DNA from: Megalopta genalis
Lineage: Eukaryota > Arthropoda > Insecta > Hymenoptera > Halictidae
NCBI RefSeq assembly: GCF_051020955.1
Contig: NW_027477546.1
Span: 1-64,000, forward strand
DNA length: 64,000 bases
Direction: 5' to 3'
The notes under the pieces are model-generated. The model was not told where the DNA came from and did not search any database. It saw only the letters and a program-made list of their open reading frames with translations. The translations under genes and the position numbers were made by a program. Positions 38,195 through 52,100 of the stretch are shown in pieces (position 1 is the stretch's first letter; each line of letters begins with the position of its first letter).

Positions 38195-38330
38195 GGATAT
38201 AAGTGATATAGCTACAAATGCAGGAGAAACAAACTAGTTAGCTTCAAATCCATGCGAAACAGATGATTGAGCTGCATACCAATGCGATGTAGACGGTTTA
38301 GCTTCAAATCCATGCGAAACAAATGATTTA

Positions 38331-40582
38331 GCTTAAAATTCATGCGAGACACATGGATTAGCTTTAAATTCATGCGAAACAAATGATTTTGCTTCGAATA
38401 CTTGCGATATAAGTGATATAGATTCTACTGCAGGCGAAACAAACGAGTTAGCTTCAAATCCATGTGAAACACATGATTTAGCTACAAATCAATGCGAAGT
38501 AGAAGGCTTAGCTTCAAATCCATGCGAAACAAATGATTTAGGTTCAGATACTTGCGATATAAGTGATATAGCTTCAAATGCAGGGCAAACAAACGAGTTA
38601 GCTTCAAATACATGCTAAACACATGATTTAGATTCAAGTCAATGCGATGTAGAATGTTTAGCTTCAAATTCACGCGAAACCAATGATTTAGATTCAAATC
38701 AATTCGAAGTAGAAGGATTAGCTTCTAATCCATGCGAAACAAATGGTTTATCTTGAAATACATGTGATATTCATGATTTTGCTTCAACTGCATGCGAAAC
38801 AAACGAGTTAGCTTCAAATCCAAGCGAAACACATGATTTAGCTTCAAATTCGTGCGAAGTAGAAGGCTTAGCTTCAAATCCATGCGAAGCAAATGGTTTA
38901 GCTTCAAATACTTGTGATATACATGATTTAGCTGTAACTTCATGCGAAACAAACGTGTTAGCTTCAAATCCATGCGAAACACATGATTTAGATTAATATT
39001 CAAGCGAAACAGATAGTTTAGATTCAGACTCTTGTGATAAGCATGATTTAGCTTCAACTGCATGCGAAACAAACGAGTTAGCTTCAAATCCAAGGGAAAC
39101 ACATGATTTAGTTTCAAATCAATGCGAAGTAGTAGTCTTAGTTTCAAATCCAAGCGAGACACATGATTTAGCATCAGATACTTGCGATATAACTGAAATA
39201 GCTTCAAATGCAGGGGAAACAAACGAGTTAGCATCAAATCCATGCGAAACACATGATTTAGCAGCAAATCATTGCGATGTAGAAGGTTTAGCTTCAAATC
39301 CATGCGAAACCAATGATTTAGCTTTAGATACTTCCGATATAAGTGACATAGCTTCAAATGCGGACGAAACAAACTAGTCAGCTTCAAATCCATGCGAAAC
39401 TACTGGTTTAGCTACAAATACACGTGATATATATATATTATTTAGCTACAACTGCATGCGAAACAAACGATTTAGCTTCAAATCAATGCGATGTAGAAGG
39501 TTTAGCTTCAAAACCATGTGACACAAACGATTTATCTTCAGATACTTGCGATATAAGAGATATAGCTTCAAATGCAGACGAATGACACGAGTTAGCTTCA
39601 AATTCATGCAAAAAACATGATTAAGCTTGAAATCAAAGCTATGTAGAAGGTTTAGTTTCAAATCCATGCGACACAAACGATTTATTTTCAGATACTTGCG
39701 ATATAAGTGATATAGCTTCAAATGCAGGGCAAACGAACGAGTTAGCTTCAAATTCATGCTAAACACGTGATTTAGATTCAAGTCAATGCGATGTAGAAGG
39801 TTTAGCTTCAAATTCACGCGAAACCAATGATTTAGATTCAAATCAATTCGAAGTAGAAGGATTAGCTTCTAATCCATGCGAAACAAATGGTTTATCTTGA
39901 AATACTTGTGAAATTCATGATTTTGCTTCAACTGCATGCGAAACAAACGAGTTTGCTTCAAATCCAAGCGAAACACATGATTTGGCATCAGATACTTGCG
40001 ATATAACTGAAATAGCTTCAAATGCAGGGGAAACAAACGAATGAGCATCAAATCCATGCCAAACACATGATTTAGCTTCAAATCAAAGCGATGTAGCATG
40101 TATAGCTTCAAATCCAAGCGAAACACATGATTTAGCTGCAAATCAATGCCATGTAGAAGGTTTAGCTTCAAATCCATGCGAAACAAATGATTTACCTACA
40201 AACACTTGGGATATAAGTGATATAGCAGGAAATGCAGACGAATCAAACGGGGAAGCTTCAAAATCTATGCGATACATATCATTTAACTTCAAATCGATAC
40301 GAAGTAGAAGGCTTAGCTTCAAATCCATGCGAAACAAATGATTTAGGTTCAGATACTTGCGATACATTGATATTGCTGCAAATGCAGGCGAAACTAACGT
40401 GTTAGCTTCAAATCCATGCGAAATACATGATTTAGCTTCAAATCGATGCGATGTAGAAGGTTAAACTTCAAATCTATACGAAACAAATGATTTAGCTTCA
40501 GATACTTGCGATATAAGTGATATAGCATCAAATGCAGGCGAAACGACCGAGTTAGCTTCAAATCCATGCGAAACACATGATT
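38331..40582 (+). repeat. Second copy of the 34247-36496 segment
   Basis: It aligns with 34247-36496 and includes the lengthened AT run at about 39427. It ends at 40582, where the following unit switches from ACTGCAAATC (first copy) to GGCATCAGATAC. Confidence 0.83.
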
Positions 40583-41183
40583 TGGCATCAGATACTTGCG
40601 ATATAACTGAAATAGCTTCAAATGCAGGGGAAACAAACGAATGAGCATCAAATCCATGCCAAACACATGATTTAGCTTCAAATCAAAGCGATGTAGCATG
40701 TATAGCTTCAAATCCAAGCGAAACACATGATTTAGCTGCAAATCAATGCCATGTAGAAGGTTTAGCTTCAAATCCATGCGAAACAAATGATTTAGCTACA
40801 AACACTTGGGATATAAGTGATATAGCAGGAAATGCAGACGAATCAAACGGGGAAGCTTCAAAATCTATGCGATACATATCATTTAACTTCAAATCGATAC
40901 GAAGTAGAAGGCTTAGCTTCAAATCCATGCGAAACAAATGATTTAGGTTCAGATACTTGCGATACATTGATATTGCTTCAAATGCAGGCGAAACTAACGT
41001 GTTAGCTTCAAATCCATGCGAAATACATGATTTAGCTTCAAATCGATGCGATGTAGAAGGTTAAACTTCAAATCTATACGAAACAAATGATTTAGCTTCA
41101 GATACTTGCGATATAAGTGATATAGCATCAAATGCAGGCGAAACGACCGAGTTAGCTTCAAATCCATGCGAAACACATGATTT
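39970..41183 (+). repeat. Tandem duplication with 600-bp period
   Basis: Two copies of 20 units align at exactly 600 bp (39970-40569 and 40570-41169). Rare shared variants are GATGTAGCATGTATAGC and ACAAACGAATGAGC. Small differences include ATTTACCTAC versus ATTTAGCTAC near 40193 and 40793. Confidence 0.85.
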
Positions 41184-44100
41184 AACTGCAAATCAATGCG
41201 ATGTAGAAGGTTTAGCTTCAAATTCATGCGAAACAAATGATTTAGCATCAGATACTTGCGATATAACTGAAATAGCTTCAAATGCAGGGGAAACAAACGA
41301 GTTAGCATCAATTCCATGCAAAACACATGATTTAGCTTAAAATCAAAGCGATGTAGAAGGTATATCTTCAAATCCAAACGAAACACATGATTTAGCTTCA
41401 AATCAATGCGATGTAGAAGGTATAGATTCAAATCCAAGCGCAACACATGATTTAGCTTCAAATCAATGCGATGTAGAAGGTTTAGCTTCAAATCCATGCG
41501 AAACAAATGATTTACCTACAAACACTTGGGATATAAGTGATATAGCAGGACATGCAGACGAATCAAACGGGGAAGCTTCAAAATCTATGCGATACATATC
41601 ATTTAACTTCAAATCGATACGAAGTAGAAGGCTTAGCTTCAAATCCATGCGAAACAAATGATTTAGGTTCAGATACTTGCGATACATTGATATTGCTTCA
41701 AATGCAGGCGAAACTAACGTGTTAGCTTCAAATCCATGCGAAATACATGATTTAGCTTCAAATCGATGCGATGTAGAAGGTTAAATTTCAAATGTATACG
41801 AAGCAAATGATTTAGCTTCAGATACTTGCGATATAAGTGATATAGCATCAAATGCAGGCGAAACGACCGAGTTAGCTTAAAATCCATGCGAAACACATGA
41901 TTTAACTGCAAATCAATGTGATGTAGAAGGTTTAGCTTCAAATTCATGCGAAACTAATGATTTAGCATCAGATACTTGCGATATAACTGACATAGTTTCA
42001 AATGCAGGGGGAACAAACGAGTTAGCATCAAATCCATGCGAAATACATGATTTAGCTTCAAATCGATGCGATGTAGAAGGTTAAATTTCAAATCTATACG
42101 AAACAAATGATTTAGCTTCAGATACTTGCGATATAAGTGATATAGCATCAAATGCAGGCGAAACGACCGAGTTAGCTTAAAATCCATGCGAAACACATGA
42201 TTTAACTGCAAATCAATGCGATGTAGAAGGTTTAGCTTCAAATTCATGCGAAACTAATGATTTAGCATCAGATACTTGCGATATAACTGACATAGTTTCA
42301 AATGCAGGGGGAACAAACGAGTTAGCATCAAATCCATGCAAAACACATGATTTAGCTTCAAATCAATGCGATGTAGAAGGTTTAGCTTCAAATCCATGCA
42401 AAACAAATGATTTAGCATCAGATACTGGCGATATAACTGATATAGCTTCAATTGCAGGGAAAACAAACGAGTTAGCATCAAATCCATGCGAAACACATGA
42501 TTTAGCTGCAAATCAATGCGATGTAGATGGTTTAGCTTCAAATCCATGCGAAACAAATGATTTAGCATCAGATACTTGCGATATAACTGATATAGCTTTA
42601 AATGCAGGGGAAAACAAAGAGTTAGCATCAGAACCATGCAAAACACATGATTTAGCTGCAAATCAATGCGATGTAGAAGGTTTAGCTACAAATCCAAGCG
42701 AAACACATGATTTAGCATCAAATCAATGCAATGTAGAAGGTTTAGCTACAAATCCATGCGAAACAAATGATTTAGCATCAAACACTTGGGATGTAAGTGA
42801 TATAGCTTCAAATGCCGACGAATCAAACGAGTTAGCTCCAAATCCAAACGAATCACATGATTTAGCTTCAAAGCAATGCGATGTATGAAGGTTTAGCTTC
42901 AACTCCATGCGAAACAAATGATTTACTTTCAAACGCTTGGGATATAAGTGATATAGCTTCAAATCCATGCGAAACAAATGATTTAGCTTCAAACGCTTGG
43001 AATATATGTGATATAGCTTCATATGCAGACGAAACAAACGAGTTAGCTTCAAATCCATGCGAAACACATGATTTAACTGCAAAACAAAGCGATGTAGAAG
43101 GTTTAGCTTCAAATCCATGCGAAACAAATGATTTAGCATCAGATTATTGCGATATAACTGATATAGCTTCAAATGCAGGGGAAACAAACCAGTTAGCATA
43201 AAATCCATGCAAAATACATGATTTAGCTTCAAATCAATGCGATGTAGAAGGTTTAGTTTCAAATCCATGCGTAACAAATGATTTAGCTTCAAACACTTGT
43301 GATATAAGTGATATAGCTGCAAATGCAGATGAAACAAACGGAATAGCTTCAAAATCCATGCGATACATATTATTTAGCTTCAAATCAATACGAAGTAGAA
43401 GGATTAGCTTCTAATCCATGCGAAACAAATGGTTTATCTTGAAATACTTGTGATATTCATGATTTTGCTTCAACTGCATGCGAAACAAACGAGTTTGCTT
43501 CAAATCCATGCGAAACACATGACTTAACTGCAAATCAATGCGATGTAGAAGGTTTAGCTTCAAATTCATGCGAAACAAATGATTTAGCTTTAAATCCATG
43601 CGAAGTAGAAGGCTTAGCTTCAAATCCATGCGAAACTAATGATTTAGCATCAGATACTTGCGATATAACTGACATAGTTTCAAATGCAGGGGGAACAAAC
43701 GAGTTAGCATCAAATCCATGCAAAACACATGATTTAGCTTCAAATCAATGCGATGTAGAAGGTTTAGCTTCAAATCCAAGCGAAACACATGATTTAGCAT
43801 CAGATACTTGCGATATAACTGAAAAGGCTTCAAATGCAGGGGAAACAAACGAGTTAGCATCAAATCCATGCAAAACACATGATTTAGCTTCAAATCAAAG
43901 CGATGTAGAAGGTATAGCTTCAAATCCAAGCGAAACACATGATTAAGCTTCAAATCAATGCGATGTAGAAGGTTTAGCTTCAAATCCTGCGAAACAAATG
44001 ATTTAGCTTCGAGCAATTGCGATATAAGTGATATAGCATCAAATGCAGGCGAAGCGAACGAGTTAGCTTCAAATCCATGCAAAACACATGATTTATCATC

Positions 44101-44306
44101 AAATCAGTGCCATGTAGAAGGTTTAGCTTCAAATCCAAGCGAAACACATTATTTAGCATTAGATACTTGCGATATAACTGAAATAGCTTCAAATGCAGGG
44201 GAAAACAAACGAGTTAGCATCAAAATCATGCAAAACACATGATTTAGCTTCAAATCAGAGCGATGTAGAAGGTATAGCTTCAAATCCAAGCGAAACACAT
44301 GATTAA

Positions 44307-44426
44307 GCTTCAAATCAATGCGATGTAGAAGGTTTAGCTTCAAATCAATGCGATGTAGAAGGTTTAGCTTCAAATCAATGCGATGTAGAAGGTTTAGCTT
44401 CAAATCAATGCGATGTAGAAGGTTTA
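44307..44426 (+). repeat. Four identical E subunits in a row
   Basis: Four consecutive 30-bp units of type E (start GCTTCAAATCAATGCGATG) follow each other with no A-D units between. The normal five-unit order is locally lost. The same run occurs at 44818-44937 and 59550-59669. Confidence 0.93.
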
Positions 44427-44817
44427 GCTTCAAATCCATGCGAAACAAATGATTTAGCTTCGAGCACTTGTGATATAAGTGATACAGCTGCAAATGCAGA
44501 CGAATCAAACGGGGTAGCTTCAAAATCCATGCTATACATATCATTTAGCTTCAAATCGATACGATGTAGAAGGTATAACTTCAAATCCAAGCGAAACACA
44601 TGGTTTAGCTTCAAATCAATGCGATGTAGAAGGTTTACCTGTAAATCCATGCGAAACAAATGATTTAGCTTCAAACACTTGCGATATAAGTGATATAGCA
44701 TCAAATGCAGGCGAAGCGAACGAGTTAGCTTCAAATCCATGCAAAACACATGATTTATCATCAAATCAATGCCATGTAGAAGGTTTAGCTTCAAATCCAA
44801 GCGAAACACATGATTAA

Positions 44818-44937
44818 GCTTCAAATCAATGCGATGTAGAAGGTTTAGCTTCAAATCAATGCGATGTAGAAGGTTTAGCTTCAAATCAATGCGATGTAGA
44901 AGGTTTAGCTTCAAATCAATGCGATGTAGAAGGTTTA
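44818..44937 (+). repeat. Second four-unit run of subunit E
   Basis: Identical in make-up to 44307-44426, 511 bp downstream, and followed by the same A-type unit and GCTTCGAGCACTTG unit. Confidence 0.93.
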
Positions 44938-46800
44938 GCTTCAAATCCATGCGAAACAAATGATTTAGCTTCGAGCACTTGTGATATAAGTGATACAGCT
45001 GCAAATGCAGACGAATCAAACGGGGTAGCTTCAAAATCCATGCTATACATATCATTTAGCTTCAAATCGATACGATGTAGAAGGTATAACTTCAAATCCA
45101 AGCGAAACACATGATTTAGCTTCAAAGCAATGCGATGTATGAAGGTTTAGCTTCAACTCCATGCGAAACAAATGATTTACTTTCAAACGCTTGGGATATA
45201 AGTGATATAGCTTCAAATCCATGCGAAACAAATGATTTAGCTTCAAACGCTTGGAATATATGTGATATAGCTTCATATGCAGACGAAACAAACGAGTTAG
45301 CTTCAAATCCATGCGAAACACATGATTTAACTGCAAAACAAAGCGATGTAGAAGGTTTAGCTTCAAATCCATGCGAAACAAATGATTTAGCATCAGATTA
45401 TTGCGATATAACTGATATAGCTTCAAATGCAGGGGAAACAAACCAGTTAGCATAAAATCCATGCAAAATACATGATTTAGCTTCAAATCAATGCGATGTA
45501 GAAGGTTTAGTTTCAAATCCATGCGTAACAAATGATTTAGCTTCAAACGCTTGGGATATAAGTGATATAGCTTCAAATCCATGCGAAACAAATGATTTAG
45601 CTTCAAACGCTTGGAATATATGTGATATAGCTTCATATGCAGACGAAACAAACGAGTTAGCTTCAAATCCATGCGAAACACAGGATTTAGCTGCAAATCA
45701 ATGCGATGTAGAAGGATTAGCTTCAAATCCAAGCGAAGCAAATGATTGAGCTTCAAACACTTGGGTTATATGTGATATAGCTTCAAATGCAGGCGACACA
45801 AACGAGTTAGCATCAAATCCATGCAAAACACATGATTTAGCTTCAAATGAAAGCGATGTAGAAGGTATAGCTTCAAATCCAAGCGAAACAGATGATTTAG
45901 CTTCAAATCAATGCGATGTAGAAGGTTTAGCTTCAAATCCATGCGAAACAAATGATTTAGCTTCAAACACATGCGATATAAGTGATATAGCATCAAATGC
46001 AGGCGAAACGAACGAGTTAGCTTCAAATCCATGCGAAACACATGATTTAGCTGCAAATCAATGCGATGTAGAAGGTTTAGCTTCAAATCCATGCGAAACA
46101 AATGATTTAGCTTCAAATCAATGCGATGTAGAAGGTTTAGCTTCGAATCCATGCGAAACAAATGATTTAGCTTCAAACACTTCCGATATAAGTGATATAG
46201 CATCAAATGCAGGCGAAACGAACGAGTTAGCTTCAAATCCATGCGAAACACATGATTTAGCTGCAAATCAATGCAATGTAGAAAGTTTAGCTTCAATCCA
46301 AGCGAAACACATGATTTAGCATTAGATACTTGCGATATAACTGAAATAGCTTCAAATGCAGGGGAAACAAACGAGTTAGCATCAAATTCATGCAAAACAC
46401 ATGATTTAGCTTCAAATCAAAGCGATGTAGAAGGTATAGCTTCAAATCCAAGCGAAACACATGATTAAGCTTCAAATCAATGCGATGTAGAAGGTTTTGC
46501 TTCAAATCAATGCGATGTAGAAGGTTTAGCTTCAAATCCATGCGAAACAAATGATTTAGCTTCATACACTAGTGATATGTGTGATATAGCTTCAAATGCA
46601 GACGAAACAAACGAGTTAGCTTCAAATCCAAGCGAAACACATGATTAAGCTTCAAATCAATGCGATGTAGAAGGTATAGCTTCAAATCCATGAAAAACAA
46701 ATGATTTAGCTTCAGATACTAGCGATACAAGTGATATAGCTTCAAATGCAGACGAAACTAACGAGTTAGCTTCAAATCCATGCGAAACACATGATTTAGC

Positions 46801-49025
46801 TTCAAATCAATGCGATGTAGAAGGCTTAGCTTCAAATCCATGCGAAACAAATGATTTAGATTCAGATACTCGCGATATAACTGATATAGCTTCAAATGCA
46901 GGGGAAACGAACGAGTTAGCATCAAATCCATGCAAAACACATGATTTAGCTTCAAATCAATGCGATGTGGAAGGTTAGCTTCAAATCCATGCGAAACAAA
47001 TGATTTAGCATCAGATACTTGCGATATAACTGATATACCTTCAAATGCAGGGGAAACAAACGAGTTAGCATCAAATCCATGCAAAACACATGATTTAGCT
47101 GCAAATCAATGCGATGTAAAAGGTTTAGCTTCAAATCCAAGCAAAACACATGATTTAGCATCAGATACTTGCGATAAAACTGAAATAGCTTCAAATGCAG
47201 GGGAAACAAACGAGTTAGCATCAAATCCATGCAAAACACATGATTTAGCTTCAAATCAAAGCGATGTAGAAGGTATAGCTTCAAATCCAAGCGAAACACA
47301 TGATTAAGCTTCAAATCAATGCGATGTAGAAGGTTTAGCTTCAAATCCATGCGAAACAAATGATTTAGCTTCGAGCACTTGTGATATAAGTGATACAGCT
47401 GCAAATGCAGACGAATCAAACGGGGTAGCTTCAAAATCCATGCTATACATATCATTTAGCTTCAAATCGATACGATGTAGAAGGTATAACTTCAAATCCA
47501 AGCGAAACACATGGTTTAGCTTCAAATCAATGCGATGTAGAAGGTTTACCTGTAAATCCATGCGAAACAAATGATTTAGCTTCAAACACTTGCGATATAA
47601 GTGATATAGCATCAAATGCAGGCGAAGCGAACGAGTTAGCTTCAAATCCATGCAAAACACATGATTTATCATCAAATCAATGCCATGTAGAAGGTTTAGC
47701 TTCAAATCCAAGCGAAACACATGATTTAGCATTAGATACTTGCGATATAACTGATATAGCTTCAAATGCAGGGGAAACAAACGAGTTAGCATAAAATCCA
47801 TGCAAAACACATGATTTAGCTTCAAATCAATGCGATGTAGAAGGTTTAGCTTCAAATCCATGCGAAACAAATGATTTAGATTCAGATACTCGCGATATAA
47901 CTGATATAGCTTCAAATGCAGGGGAAACGAACGAGTTCGCATCAAATCCATGCAAAACACATGATTTAGCTTCAAACCAATGCGATGTGGAAGGTTAGCT
48001 TCAAATCCATGCGAAACAAATGGTTTAGCATCAGATACTTGCGATATAACTGATATACCTTCAAATGCAGGGGAAACAAACGAGTTAGCATCAAATCCAT
48101 GCAAAACACATGATTTAGCTGCAAATCAATGCGATGTAAAAGGTTTAGCTTCAAATCCAAGCGAAACACATGATTTAGCATCAGATACTTGCGATATAAC
48201 TGAAATAGCTTCAAATGCAGGGGAAACAAACGAGTTAGCATCAAATCCATGCAAAACACATGATTTAGCTTCAAATCAAAGCGATGTAGAAGGTATAGCT
48301 TCAAATCCAAGCGAAACACATGATTAAGCTTCAAATCAATGCGATGTAGAAGGTTTAGCTTCAAATCCATGCGATACAAATGATTTAGCTTCGAGCACTT
48401 GTGATATAAGTGATACAGCTGCAAATGCAGACGAATCAAACGGGTAGCTTCAAAATCCATGCTATACATATCATTTAGCTTCAAATCGATACGATGTAGA
48501 AGGTATAACTTCAAATCCAAGCGAAACACATGGTTTAGCTTCAAATCAATGCGATGTAGAAGGTTTACCTGTAAATCCATGCGAAACAAATGATTTAGCT
48601 TCAAACACTTGCGATATAAGTGATATAGCATCAAATGCAGGCGAAGCGAACGAGTTAGCTTCAAATCCATGCAAAACACATGATTTATCATCAAATCAAT
48701 GCCATGTAGAAGGTTTAGCTTCAAATCCAAGCGAAACACATGATTTAGCATTAGATACTTGCGATATAACTGATATAGCTTCAAATGCAGGGGAAACAAA
48801 CGAGTTAGCATAAAATCCATGCAAAACACATGATTTAGCTTCAAATCAATGCGATGTAGAAGGTTTAGCTTCAAATCCATGCGAAACAAATGATTTAGAT
48901 TCAGATACTCGCGATATAACTGATATAGCTTCAAATGCAGGGGAAACGAACGAGTTCGCATCAAATCCATGCAAAACACATGATTTAGCTTCAAATCAAT
49001 GCGATGTGGAAGGTTAGCTTCAAAT
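46801..49025 (+). repeat. Tandem duplication with 1,020-bp period
   Basis: Two copies of 34 units align at 1,020 bp (46801 with 47821). Copy 2 lacks one G in the AAACGGGG run near 48442, changing the offset to 1,019. Both copies contain the 29-bp unit with GATGTGGAAGGTTAGC. The same tandem pair is present in the downstream large copy (61422 and 62442). Confidence 0.87.
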
Positions 49026-49046
49026 CCAAGCGAAACACATGATTAA

Positions 49047-49136
49047 GCTTCAAATCAATGCGATGTAGAAGGTTTAGCTTCAAATCAATGCGATGTAGAA
49101 GGTTTAGTTTCAAATCAATGCGATGTAGAAGGTTTA
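49047..49136 (+). repeat. Three E subunits in a row
   Basis: Three E-type units, the third starting GTTTCAAATC, repeat without A-D units. The downstream large copy has the same run at 63361-63450 with the same GTTTC variant. Confidence 0.88.
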
Positions 49137-52100
49137 GCTTCAAATCCATGCGAAACAAATGATTTAGCTTCAAGCACTTGTGATATAAGTGATATAGCAT
49201 CAAATGCAGGCGAAACGAACGAGTTAGCTTCAAATCCATGCGAAACACATAATTTAGCTGCAAATCAATGCGATGTAGAATGTTTAGCTTCAAATCCATG
49301 CGAAAAAAATGATTTAAACTTCAGATACTAGCGATACAAGTGATATAGCTTCAAATGCAGACGAAACTAACGAGTTAGCTTCAAATCCATGCGAAACACA
49401 TGATTAAGCTTCAAATCAATGCTATGTAGAAGGTTTAGCTTCAAATCCTTGCGACACAAATAATTTAACTTCAGATACTTGCGATACAAGTGATATAGCT
49501 TCAAATGCAGACGGAAACAAACGAGTTAGCTTCATATCCAAGCGAAACACATGATTTAGCTTCAAATCAATGCGATGTAGAAGGTTTAGCTTCAAATCCA
49601 TGCGAAAAAAATGATTTAACATCAGATAGTTGCGATATAACTGATATAGCTTCAAATGCAGGGGAAACGAACGAGTTAGCATCAAATCCATACAAAACAC
49701 ATGATGTAGCTTCAAATCAATGCGATGTAGAAGGTTAGCTTCAAATCCATGCGAAACAAATGATTTAGCATCAGATACTTGCGATATAACTGAAATAGCT
49801 TCAAATGCAGGGGAAACAAACGAGTTAGCATCCAATCCATGCAAAACACATGATTTAGCTTCAAATCAAAGCGATGTAGAAGATATAGCTTCAAATCCAT
49901 GCGAAACACATGATTAAGCTTAAAATCAATGCGATGTAGAAGGTTTAGTATCAAATCCATGCGAAACAAATGATTGAGTTTCAAGCACTTGTGATATAAG
50001 TGATATAGCTGCAAATGCAGACGAATCAAAGGGGTAGCTTCAAAATCCATGCTATACATATCATTTAGCTTCAAATCGATACGATGTAGAAGGTTTAGCT
50101 TCAAATCCATGCGAAACACATGATTTATCTTCAAATCAATGCGATGTAGAAGGTTTAGCTTCAAATCCAAGCGAAACACATGATTTAGGTTGAGTTACTT
50201 GCGATACATTGATATTGCTTCAAATGCAGGCGAAACTAACGAGTTAGCTTCAAATCCATGCGAAACACATGATTTTGCTTTAAATCAATACGATGTAGAA
50301 GGTTTAGCTTCAAATCCATGCGAAACAAATGATTTAGCTTCAAGCACTTGTGATATAAGTGATATAGCTGCAAATGCAGACGAATCAAACGGGGTAGCTT
50401 CAAAATCCATGCTATACATATCATTTAGCTTTAAATCGATACGATGTAGAAGGTTTAGCTTCAAATCCATTCGAAACAAACGATTTAGCTTCAAACACTT
50501 GCGATATAAGTGATATAGCATCAAATGCAGGCGAAACGAACGAGTTAGCTTCAAATCCATGCGAAACACATGATTTAGCTGCAAATCAATGCGATGTAGA
50601 ATGTTTAGTTTCAAATCCATGCGAAACAGATGATTTAACATTAGATACTTGCGATATAACTGAAACAGCTTCAAATGCAGGGGAAACAGACGAGTTAGCA
50701 TCAAATCCATGCAAAACACATGATTTAGCTTCAAATCAAAGCGATGTAGAAGGTATAGCTTCAAATCCAAGCGAAACACATGATTAAGCTTCAAATCAAT
50801 GCGATGTAGAAGGTTTAGCTTCAAATCCATGCGAAACAAATGATTTAGCTTCAAGCACTTGTGATATAAGTGATATAGCTGCAAATGCAGACGAATCAAA
50901 CGGGGTAGCTTCAAAATCCATGCTATACATATCATTTAGCTTTAAATCGATACGATGTAGAAGGTTTAGCTTCAAATCCATTCGAAACAAACGATTTAGC
51001 TTCAAACACTTGCGATATAAGTGATATAGCATCAAATGCAGGCGAAACGAACGAGTTAGCTTCAAATCCATGCGAAACACATGATTTAGCTGCAAATCAA
51101 TGCGATGTAGAATGTTTAGTTTCAAATCCATGCGAAACAGATGATTTAACATTAGATACTTGCGATATAACTGAAACAGCTTCAAATGCAGGGGAAACAG
51201 ACGAGTTAGCATCAAATCCATGCAAACACATGATTTAGCTTCAAATCAAAGCGATGTAGAAGGTATAGCTTAAAATCCAAGCGAAACACATGATTAAGCT
51301 TCAAATCAATGCGATGTAGAAGGTTTAGCTTCAAATCAATGCGAAACAAATGATTTAGATTCAAGCACTTCTGATATAAGTGATATAGCTGCAAATGCAG
51401 ACGAATCAAACGGGATAGCTTCAATTCCATGCTATACATATCATTTAGCTTCAAATCGATACGATGTAGAAGGTTTAGCTTCAAATCCATGCGAACAAAT
51501 GATTTAGGTTCAGTTACTTGCGATACATTGATATTGCTTCAAATGCAGGCGAAACTAACGAGTTAGCTTCAAATCCATGCGAAACACATGATTTAGCTTC
51601 AAACACTTGGGAAATAAGTGATATAGCTTCAAATCCAGGCGAAACGAACGAGTTAGCTTCAAATCCATGCGATACACATGATTTAGCTGCAATTCAATGC
51701 GGTGTAGAAGGTTTAGCTTCAAATCCATGCGAAACAAATGATTTAGCATCAGATACTTGCGATATAAGTGGTATAGCTGCAAATGCAGACGAATCAAATG
51801 GGATGGCTTCAAAATCCATGCGATACATATCATTTAGCTTCAAATCGATACGATGTAGAAGGTTTAGCTTCAAATCCATGCGAAACAGATGATTTAGCTT
51901 TAAACACTTGCGATATAAGTGATATACCTTAAATGCAGACGAAACAGACGAGTTAGCTTCAAATCCATGCGAAACACATGATTTAGCTGCAAATCAATGC
52001 GATGTAGAAGGTTTAGCTTCAAATCCATGCGAACAAATGATTCACCTACAAACTCTTGGGATATAAGTGATATAGCAGGAAATGGAGACGAATCAAACGG

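Larger units (their letters stand above)
31216..43400 (+). repeat. 30-bp satellite array, most diverged block
   Basis: The 30-bp rhythm persists, but units vary more in sequence and contain motifs not seen in the left block, such as GCAGTAATTGAATGC, GATTAATATTCAAGC and GTGATAAGCATG. The reverse strand at 31259-32668 is open for 469 codons, the longest ORF in the array. It consists of the same translated 10-residue units and I do not call it a gene. A short AT dinucleotide run interrupts one unit at about 35342 and its duplicate at about 39426. Confidence 0.92.
45540..49687 (+). repeat. First copy of a ~14.3-kb-spaced duplication
   Basis: It aligns with 59851-64000 at offsets of 14,311 to 14,462 bp. 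Changes of offset trace to single-base indels (for example a missing A near 46296) and one 150-bp insertion at 61111-61260. An earlier segment, 43501-44450, matches 58744-59693 at an offset of 15,243 bp and probably belongs to the same event. Confidence 0.87.
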
